Shown here in pieces: positions 40,191 through 49,600 of a DNA stretch of 64,000 nucleotides; positions within the stretch are counted from its first letter, which is position 1, and the number at the start of each line of letters is the position of its first letter. A program made the position numbers and the translations under genes. Location of the stretch: NCBI RefSeq assembly GCF_965208895.1, contig NZ_OZ242363.1, positions 3,162,001 to 3,226,000 on the forward strand. Reading direction: 5' to 3'. The notes under the pieces are model-generated. The model was given only the letters and a program-made list of their open reading frames with translations, was not told the origin of the DNA and did not search any database. This stretch comes from Poriferisodalis sp965208895. Its GTDB lineage: Bacteria > Actinomycetota > Acidimicrobiia > Acidimicrobiales > Poriferisodalaceae.

Positions 40191-43100
40191 ATGCTGGCAG
40201 GAGACACTGATCGGGGCCGGGGCAGCAGTTCGGGCTCTGATGGCGATGGTCGCCGGGCGGCGCCGCGGAGATCGGGCGCCGGGCGGCGCCGCGTGGCTGC
40301 GGGTGTGGTCGCGGTGCTGGCGGCTGGGCTGGTGGTGCCGGTGTCGGCAGGTCCGGCGTGGGCGCAGAACCCCCCTCCGGCGGTGGATTACGACGTCGAT
40401 GATGACGGCTTGATCGAGGTTTCGAGCTTGGCGCAGTTGAACGCGATCCGGTGGGATCTCGACGGCGACGGCACCGCTGATGTGTACCCGCCCGATATTG
40501 CGGGCCGCACCGGTCATGACCCAGACGGCGCTACGAAGCATGCGGCAGCGTTCCCGAACGCGGTGGCGGGCATGGGCTGCACGTCTGATGGGTGTGTCGG
40601 CTATGAGCTGGCTGCGGACTTGGACTTCGACACCAACGCCAACGGGCAGGCCGACGCGGGTGACGCCTTCTGGAACGGCGGCCTGGGTTGGTTGCCGTTG
40701 ATGGGCGGCGAGGCGATCCGCGATTGGGATGCGGATTTGCGTTTTATGGACTACGCGGGTACCAGCGGGCCGAATTCGCGTGCTCGCATGTTCACCGCGG
40801 TGTTCGAGGGCAACGGCCGCACGATCTCGAATTTGTTCATCGACGATCCTGATCGGCGGTATGTGGGGCTGTTTAGCTATGTCGGCCCTGGCGGGCATGT
40901 GCGCAATGTGGGGCTGCCGGCCCCCAACTCCGACAGCGGGGTGCGCGGCGACCGTCATGTGGGGGCGCTGGCAGGCACGGTGGAGGGGGGCATTGTCAGC
41001 GGTGTGTGGTCCGATGTCGACGTGACCGGCAGCAGGACCGAAGTCGGGGGCCTGGTCGGGGCGAGCTGGAACTTCAGCGCTGTGGTCGAGAGCTACGCCA
41101 CCGGCGACGTGACCGGCATGGCGCTTGTGGGCGGCTTGATCGGGATCCTCAACGCGGGACCCGGTGCCGTTGCGAGCTACGCCACCGGCGACGTGACAGC
41201 ACGCTGCGTAGCGGGAGGGCTCATCGGGCGGCGGATCGACGGCCACATCCGGGCGGCCTATGCCACCGGTTCGGTGACCGCCACCGGAGCAAGCAGATGC
41301 AAGGTGGACGGCGTGTTCGTGAGATCTGTCGGCGGCTTGCTCGGGTCGATGTGGGCACCCGCTCTGGTCGACTGGCCGCGTGCCAGCTACGCGATCGGGC
41401 AGGTCTCGGCGCCGCAGGGCGCCGTCTTCGTCGGCGGGCTGGGCGGTCAGATCATGTCCTCACCCATCTCGCCTGGTGAGGGTTCGAACCTTTGGGATGT
41501 GGAGACATCCGGTCAGGCGGCTAGCCCGGGGTTGGGGGTGGGCTACACGACGGCGCAGTTGCAGGCCCCCACGGGTTATACGGGCATCTACGCGGACTGG
41601 GACGAAATCGGGCCGGGTGATGATCCGTGGGATTTCGGGTCGTCGTCGCAGTACCCGGTGCTGAAGTACTGCGGGGACAAGTCGGGGATCGACACTGCCG
41701 ACGGTGAGCCGTACTGTCCGCTGGACCCGGTGCGGCAGCGGTCGGGCGGGGCCACGATCGAGGTCGTGCCCGTCGCGGACACGCCAGAGCCGCCGGGTTA
41801 CACGGTCGATGCGGGTGTGGTGGCGAAGGTGGAGTACCTGGCTTCGCAGGTTCATCACGGCTCGGCGCATGTGAATCGTTGGCAGCGGGTGCTGGCGGCG
41901 TTCGGGACGCTCGACGCAGCAGGCGTTACCGGCGGCGCGATGACTGCGGAACAGGCCCAGCACATGGCCAATACGCACAGCAGCCCGGTGTGGGACGAAG
42001 TAGTAGCCGAGCTGACCGCGCTCGAATCCGCGCAGGCGACGCAAGACACCCCAGCCCAGGACGCTCCGGTGCCGGACGAGGCCGATGCTGTGCCGGTGGT
42101 GGTCCCTGAGATCTCCGTGGCGGCGGGCGGCGATGTGAGCGAGGGCTCAGGTGCAGTGTTCACGATCTCTGCGGCGCCGGCGCCGTCTGCGGCTCTCGAT
42201 GTGAGCGTGACGGTCTCCGCGTCCGGCGAGTGGGGCGCGGCTGGGGGCGCCCGCACAGTGACGTTCGCGGCGGGCGCTGCGACAGCGACGCTGACGGTGC
42301 CCACCGTCGATGACGGCGTCGACGAGGCCGACGGCAGCGTGTCGGTGTCGTTGGACGCGCCCGCGGCGGATGCGGGCTACACGGTCTCTGCCGCTCAGGG
42401 CGCTGCGTCGGTGGGGGTGGCTGATGATGATGTGGATCCGTTGACGGTGTACATGATCTTCTTTTCGACCTCGATCGACGAGAACGGCGCCGGCTATGGC
42501 AACCAGGCGCAGTTCGCCATTGCCCCGACGCGTGCTTTGCGGTCGTGGGAGACGCTGACGGTGCCGTTGAGCGTGACCGGCGGCGAAGAGGGCGCCAACT
42601 GGACGATGCGGAATCTGAACGATCCCGATGCGGTGTTCGCGAACGAGTTCGAGGTGACGTTCGGGCCGGGTGTTGACGGTGTTGTCTTGGAGCCGGGCGA
42701 TCAGCGTGTCGAGTTGGTGTTGACCGCTGTGGATGACAGCGACTGGGACGATCACGAGATCACCGTGTCGTATGGGACCGGCCCCCGGGCGCCGACGCTG
42801 AACGGCAGCACCGACGGCGTCACGCTGGGCATCTCGTGGGGCCCTGACGGCACTGAGCGCGCGGATGGGTCGACCACGGTGGTGATTATCGACAGCGACG
42901 AACCGCCGCCGCAAGTGAGCATCACCGCCGCTACGGGCGGCACTGAAGGCACCGCGGCGACGTTCACGGTCACCGCGTCCGCGCCGGTCGCGGCAGCTCT
43001 TGACGTCGACGTGACGGTCAGCGCAACTGGCGACTGGGGCGCGACGACAGGCACACAGACGGTGACGATCCCCCAAGGCGCCGCACAGGCGACCCTCACC

Positions 43101-43547
43101 GTCGCCACCGTCGACGACAGCACCGACGAGCCCGACGGGTCAATCACCGCGACGCTCGCTGCGGGCAGCGGCTACACCGTCGGCGCGCAGCCGACGCAGA
43201 CTGCGCAGATTCTCGACGACGACGACCCGCCGCCCGAGCCTGCCGTCGCGGCATGCACCGGCAAGCCGCGGGTGTCCGTCGCCGACGCCGCAGCACAGCG
43301 AGGCGACGACCTGGAGTTCGTGATCAGCCTCAGCTGCCGCTCCAGCGGCGCTGTCACCGTCTACTACTTCGTCGCCTACGGCGCCGACATCACATCCGTC
43401 CGCACTATCGGCATCGCCGGCGGCGACACCGAAGCGACCGTGAACGTGCCCACAGCCGGCGTCAACACATCGGTTACGTTCCACGTGGTGTACACCATCG
43501 GCGCCGCCAACTACTCAACCCAAGCCGCAGCCACCATCACCGGCTGA
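40191..43547 (+). CDS. Large secreted GLUG-repeat and Calx-beta protein
   Basis: A 1118-residue secreted protein (ATG 40191, 8 bp after AAGGA; GTG 40185 is possible). A long signal peptide ends near AGPAWAQ. Residues about 65-95 have a Ca-binding-like DYDVDDDGLIEVSSLAQLNA and DLDGDGTADV. About 200-450 are GLUG-type repeats (VGGLVGASWN, VGGLIGILNA, AGGLIGRRID, VGGLLGSMWA, each near SYATGDVT). At about 543-611 lies the helical module with HHGSAHVNRWQRVLAAFG. Then come about three Calx-beta-like domains and the C-terminal cysteine-pair domain. The last 480 residues are colinear with the end of the protein at 52348. It is probably a calcium-dependent surface or matrix protein. Confidence 0.85.
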   Translation: MLAGDTDRGRGSSSGSDGDGRRAAPRRSGAGRRRVAAGVVAVLAAGLVVPVSAGPAWAQNPPPAVDYDVDDDGLIEVSSLAQLNAIRWDLDGDGTADVYPPDIAGRTGHDPDGATKHAAAFPNAVAGMGCTSDGCVGYELAADLDFDTNANGQADAGDAFWNGGLGWLPLMGGEAIRDWDADLRFMDYAGTSGPNSRARMFTAVFEGNGRTISNLFIDDPDRRYVGLFSYVGPGGHVRNVGLPAPNSDSGVRGDRHVGALAGTVEGGIVSGVWSDVDVTGSRTEVGGLVGASWNFSAVVESYATGDVTGMALVGGLIGILNAGPGAVASYATGDVTARCVAGGLIGRRIDGHIRAAYATGSVTATGASRCKVDGVFVRSVGGLLGSMWAPALVDWPRASYAIGQVSAPQGAVFVGGLGGQIMSSPISPGEGSNLWDVETSGQAASPGLGVGYTTAQLQAPTGYTGIYADWDEIGPGDDPWDFGSSSQYPVLKYCGDKSGIDTADGEPYCPLDPVRQRSGGATIEVVPVADTPEPPGYTVDAGVVAKVEYLASQVHHGSAHVNRWQRVLAAFGTLDAAGVTGGAMTAEQAQHMANTHSSPVWDEVVAELTALESAQATQDTPAQDAPVPDEADAVPVVVPEISVAAGGDVSEGSGAVFTISAAPAPSAALDVSVTVSASGEWGAAGGARTVTFAAGAATATLTVPTVDDGVDEADGSVSVSLDAPAADAGYTVSAAQGAASVGVADDDVDPLTVYMIFFSTSIDENGAGYGNQAQFAIAPTRALRSWETLTVPLSVTGGEEGANWTMRNLNDPDAVFANEFEVTFGPGVDGVVLEPGDQRVELVLTAVDDSDWDDHEITVSYGTGPRAPTLNGSTDGVTLGISWGPDGTERADGSTTVVIIDSDEPPPQVSITAATGGTEGTAATFTVTASAPVAAALDVDVTVSATGDWGATTGTQTVTIPQGAAQATLTVATVDDSTDEPDGSITATLAAGSGYTVGAQPTQTAQILDDDDPPPEPAVAACTGKPRVSVADAAAQRGDDLEFVISLSCRSSGAVTVYYFVAYGADITSVRTIGIAGGDTEATVNVPTAGVNTSVTFHVVYTIGAANYSTQAAATITG

Positions 43548-43603
43548 CCACTGGAACGGGCTGGGAAGGTCTGGAGGTCTGTCTCGTCGTGGAGAGGTTG
43601 TTC

Positions 43604-46600
43604 ATGAGAATCGGTCGTGTGGGCGCCAGAAGATTGGCAGCGGGCGTGGCTGTGGTGCTGGCGGTGGTGTCGGTGGCCTCGCCGGTGACCGCCGCCCCGG
43701 AGGCAGCGGATCCCCCAGCCGCGCCGGAGGCGCCTGCCGGTGGTGTTGGCATCGACAGCGATCCTGCCGGTCGCCCGAGCGCCGAGGAGGGGCACGTGGC
43801 GCCGGTTCCCGCAGAGCCCGCAGGGCCCGTTCCTGTTGAGGGCCCTGGGCTTGTCGGGGGCCCCGACCTGGGAGGACAACCGCTCGGGCCGGCGCCCGGC
43901 GACGGGTTCAGCGTGTCGGACTTGTTCGACGACGACGGTGTGTACCACTGGGTCGACGGGGATCGCGTGGTGCAGATTCGCCCAGTCTTCGACGGTGCTG
44001 ACGGGGTGTCTGCGGGGGCGGGCTCGTCGCCGGCGCTGACCGAAGCAAACCTGCCTCGCGAGTTCGTCGATGACACCGGCCAGACGCTGCATTTGAGCGA
44101 CGGCGTCGTTGTCGTGTTCCGCTCCTGGGCGTCTGCGGCCGAGATCAGCGCCGCTCTGGCCCGCCACGGCATCACAGCCGCCGACGCGGCGCCGATTGAC
44201 GGCTTTCACAACGGGTACTTGATCACAGCCTCCGCTGTTGACTCGCTGCGGCTGGCCGCGGCTTTGCCCCGCGACCCGGCGGTGGAATCAGCATCGCCCA
44301 ATTGGCACTCGCCCGACATCGTCGAAAACGTAAGCCAGGCAGAGGTGAATTGGTGCAAGTCGCATGCGTCGGATTCGCTGTCTGATGAATTGTTGCCCTG
44401 CTCGTGGCATCTCGACGCGGATACGTCGTATCGCGCCCGATCGTCGCTGGCTGACCCGCAGGTCGATATCAATATCGGGGATGCGTGGAACAAGACCAAG
44501 GGCCAAGGCGTGACGGTGGCCATCGTGGACCGTCACTGGAACGGTGGCCATGAGGACCTCGCAGACAACGTCAACACCTCGCTCGATTCGAACTGGAGTC
44601 GGTGGTCCGGCGAGCCAAACGCGATCCGGATTGGTTCGATTCTTTGGCTTATTACGGGACCGATCCCGCATGGAACGAATGTGGCGGGGATTGTCGGGGC
44701 CCGCGACAACCTTGTGGGCGGGCGGGGCGTGGCACCGCGCGCCACGCTGACCAATTTCGATTACATTGATAGTCAGAGTTCCGCGAACTTCTTGGCGGCC
44801 TGGACCCGCCACAGCGACGTTGTCGGAGTGTCGAACCACAGTTACGGCAAATCTGCCAGACCAGGCCTCAGCCGGGTGGACAGCGCATGGGTAAGCGCAG
44901 TCGATGGCGCTTTGAGCAGCGGCTACGGGGGCTTGGGCACGGTGTTCGTAGGAGCGGCGGGCAACGCCAAGAATCTCAGTCGTATGCCGTATTCCGGGCT
45001 GGCCACGCTCCAGGAGCGGATGAACCACCGGGGCCAGATGGTGGTCTGCGCTGTCGGGGCCGACGGCACCAGTTCGCACTATTCCAGCGAGGGCTCCAAC
45101 CTGTGGTTGTGCGCCCCGTCGAAGGGCACTTCCGGCTTGGGCCTCGTCGCCCCGCAGAGCAACAACCAGTACACCTTGACTTTTGGCGGGACGAGCGGGT
45201 CGGCGCCTCAGGTCAGCGGGGTCGCGGCGCTGGTGCGCAGTGTGAACCCCTATCTGACATGGCGCGACGTAAAGCTGCTGCTGGCCGACACTGCGTTCAA
45301 GAATGATGCCGGCGACAGCTCGTGGCTGCCGGGCGCGGCCAAGTACTCGAACAGCACCGAGAACTACAGCTTCAGTCACAAGTACGGGTTCGGCGTGGTC
45401 GACGCACAGGCCGCGGTGGACGCGGCATTCTCCTGGCCGCTGCTCCCGGCGGAAAAGAACACCACGGTGTCGTCGCCGAGCCTCAACTCATCAATCAACA
45501 CCAAGAACAACGAGTTCACGCTGGACGTGCAGAGCCCGATCGATTTCGTCGAGCACGTGAACTTCAAGATCGACATGAGGGCCGACAAGTTCCGCGACTT
45601 CGATGTCGTGCTGGTCTCGCCGACGGGACGAGAGTCGGTGATCACCACCTACGCGCCGACCTGTAAAACTAGTTGCGGGCTAAACGGGAGTTTCACTTTC
45701 GGCACCGCCCGCCATCTGGGCGAGGACCCCTCCGGTACTTGGACGCTTCGTCTGGTATACCGCGGCACGATTGATGAGAACTCAACGGCAGATTCGCTTC
45801 CCCTGTTGAGGTCGTGGAGCATCACCGTTCACGGCCACACCTCGGAGGCGGCGGTGCTGGCGCCGTCGCTGACGCTGAGCGCAGGCGGTGACTCGATCGA
45901 AACAGCAGTGCCCGAGGGCGGAAAGCTGCAAGTGACCGCCACCCGCCACAACGGCGCCTTGACACAAGACTTGGTAGTGCCCGTCAGCGTGACGCCGATT
46001 TCGGCTTCAGGACCCACCGACGCGGCCGCCGACTACAGCGCTCTGCCAACGGTGACCATCCCAGCCGGGTCCACCAGCGGCATCGGGCTCATTGCCATCA
46101 CCGACGACCAAGACGACGAAGGCGACGAGACTTTCACCGTCGGGCTGGGCACCCCACCCGACGGCTACCAAGCACTCGGCGTCGCCACAACCGTCACCAT
46201 CACCAATGACGATGTGACGCCGCCGGAGGTGTCGGTCACCGCCGGGCCACCGGTGACCGAGGGCAGCGACGCGGTGTTCACAGTGTCGGCATCTCCCCCG
46301 CCTACCGCGGCGGTGACGGTGAAGGTGAGCGTGGCGCAGTCAGGCGACTTCGGGGCGGCGACCGGCACGCGAACGGTGACAGTCCCCCCCAGCGGCTCGG
46401 TGTTGCTCGAACTGCCCACCGTCGACGACACCGTCGACGAACACGACGGCTCGGTGACGGTGCAAGTGCTGGCAGACATTGGCTACACGGTGGGCTCGGC
46501 GTCATCAGCATCGGTGAGCGTCACCGACGACGACGTACCCGCGGTATCGATTCATACCGCCGGGTTAGGGGTGACCGAGGGCGACGAAGCGGTGTTCTCG

Positions 46601-49600
46601 GTGACGGCATCGCCTACACCCGCCGCAGCGGTGACGGTGAAGGTGAGCGTGGCGCAGTCGGGCGACTTCGGGGCGACGATCGGCACGCGAACGGTATCTG
46701 TGCCAACCAGCGGCTCGACGTGGTTCACCGTGCCCACCGTCGACGACAGCGCCGACGAAGACGACGGCTCGGTATCAGCGCAGGTGCTGGCCGGCAGCGG
46801 CTACACGGTGGGCTCGTCGTCGTCAGCGTCGGTGAGCGTCGCCGACGACGACCCCGACCTGCCGAAGGTGTCTGTGACGGCTGGGCCACCGGTGACCGAG
46901 GGCGCCGACGCGGTGTTCACGGTGACGGCATCGCCTACACCCGCCTCAGCGCTAACCGTCCAGATCAAAGTCGCAGCATCAGGCGATTACGGCGCCACGA
47001 CCGGAACGCGAACGGTGACAGTCCCCCCAAGCGGCACGGCGTCGTTCACCGTGCCCACCGCTGACGACAGCGCCGACGAAGACGACGGCTCGGTAACGGC
47101 GCAGGTGCTGGCCGGCAGCGGCTACAGAGTCGGCGAACCGTCAACGGCATCGGTAGACGTCGCCGACGACGACCCCGACCTGCCGAAGGTGTCTGTGACG
47201 GCTGGGCCACCGGTGACCGAGGGCGCCGACGCAGTGTTCACCGTGTCGGCATCGCCTACGCCCGCCTCAGCGCTGACCGTCCAGCTCAACGTTGATGAGT
47301 CGGGCGATTACGGTGCCACGACCGGAACGCGAACGGTGACAGTGCCTACTGGCGGCACGGCGTCGTTCACCGTGCCCACCGCTGACGACAGCGCCGACGA
47401 AGACGACGGCTCGGTTTCGGCACAGGTGCTGGCCGGCAGCGGCTACAGAGTCGGCGAACCGTCGACGGCATCGGTGAAAGTCGCCGACAACGATGTGCCC
47501 GCGGTATCGATCACCGCCGGGCCGGGGGTGACCGAGGGCGGCGGCGCGGTGTTCACCGTGTCGGCATCGCCTACACCCGCCTCGGCGCTGACCGTCCAGA
47601 TCAAGGTCGCGGAGTCAGGCGATTTCGGCGCGGCGACCGGAACGAGGTCGGTTACTGTGCCTACCGGCGGCTCGGCGTCGTTCACCGTGGCCACCGTCGA
47701 CGACAGGGCCGACGAAGCCGACGGCTCGATCACCGCGACGCTGGTCGACGGCGCCGGCTACGACCTGGACACGAACAAGTCTGCGACGGTCAATGTCACC
47801 GACAACGACAGCCCGCCGCCGGTGGTGACTTTGTCGAGTAGGGGCGGTACAACCGAGGGCGCGTACGCGTGGTTCACGCTGTGGGCTTCGCCTGGGCCGA
47901 GGGAATATATGCGGGTTCAGGTGAAGGTGGGGCAGTCGGGCGATTTCACTACTCGGACAGGTTTGAGGACGGTAAGGATATGGCGGCGCGCTGACGTCCA
48001 TAACCAAGTGACGTTCATTATTCCCACGATCGATGACGGCATCGACGAGGCTGACGGTTCGGTATCGGCCCAGGTGATGCCGGACGACGGCTACACGGTC
48101 GGCACGCCGTCTTCGGCGTCGGTCTCAGTCTTCGACAACGACGACCCGATCCCAGTGGTGTCGGTCACCGCCGGGCCACCGGTTAGCGAAGGCACCGGCG
48201 CGGTGTTCACGGTGTCGGCATCACCTACACCTGCCTCAGCGCTGACGGTGAAGGTGAAAGTCGCGGAGTCAGGCGATTACGGCGCCGCGACCGGAACACG
48301 AACGGTGACAGTCCCCACCGGCGGGTCGACGTCGTTCACCGTGGCCACCGTCGACGACAACGCCGACGAGGCCGACGGCTCCATCACCGCGACGCTGGTT
48401 GACGGCGCCGGCTACACGGTCGGCACGCCGCCTTCGGCGTCGGTGAGCGTCACCGACGACGACATCTTGTCGACGCCGGATACCCCGGCGGTGTCGGTTT
48501 CGGCTGGGCCGGGGGTGACCGAGGGCGGCGGCGCGGTGTTCACGGTGACGGCATCACCGCCACCTGCCTCAGCGCTGACGGTGAAGGTGAAGGTCGCGGA
48601 GTCAGGCGATTACGGCGCCGCGACCGGAACACGAACGGTGACAGTCCCCACCGGCGGGTCGACGTCGTTCACCGTGGCCACCGTCGACGACAACGCCGAC
48701 GAGGCCGACGGCTCCATCACCGCGACGCTGGTCGACGGCGCCGGCTACACGGTCGGCACACCGCCTTCGGCATCGGTCAGCGTCACCGACAACGACGTGC
48801 CGGAGCTGTCGGTCACCGCCGGGCCACCGGTTACCGAGGGCGGCGGCGCGGTGTTCACGGTGACGGCATCACCTGCACCTGCCGCGCCGCTGACGGTAAA
48901 AGTGAAGGTCGCGCAGTCGGGCGAATTCGCGACGCGGACAGGTTTGAAAACGCTAACGATGGCACCGAGCGTTCATGGTTTCAGGTCGGTGTCGTTCTCG
49001 GTTCCCACGGTCAATGACGACATCAGCGAGGCTGACGGCTCGGTATCGGCGCAGGTGCTGGCCGGCAGCGGCTACACGCTCTCAGCCACCGCAAGCACCG
49101 CGACGGTCACGGTCGCCGACAACGACATTGTCCCGGTGGTGTCGATCACCGGCGGCAGCGACGTGACCGAGGGCGGCTCTGCGTCGTTTACGGTGACCGC
49201 GAGCCCGCCGCCCACCTCGAACCTCTCGGTGCAGGTCAAAGTAACCCAGACCGGCGACTACGGCGCCGCCACCGGCACCCGAACAGTCACAGTCCCCACC
49301 GGCGGCACAGCCACGTTCACCGTGCCCACCACAAACGACAACACCGACGAGGCTGACGGTTCGGTAACCGTCACGCTCATCGACGGCGCAGACTACGACC
49401 TCGCCCCCACCAAAACCGCCACCGTCAGCGTCGCCGACGACGATGACCCCATCCCGGCAGTGTCGATCACCGGCGGCAGCGACGTGACCGAGGGCGGCTC
49501 TGCGTCGTTTACGGTGACCGCGAGCCCGCCGCCCACCTCGAACCTCTCGGTGCAGGTCAAAGTAACCCAGACCGGCGACTACGGCGCCGCCACCGGCACC

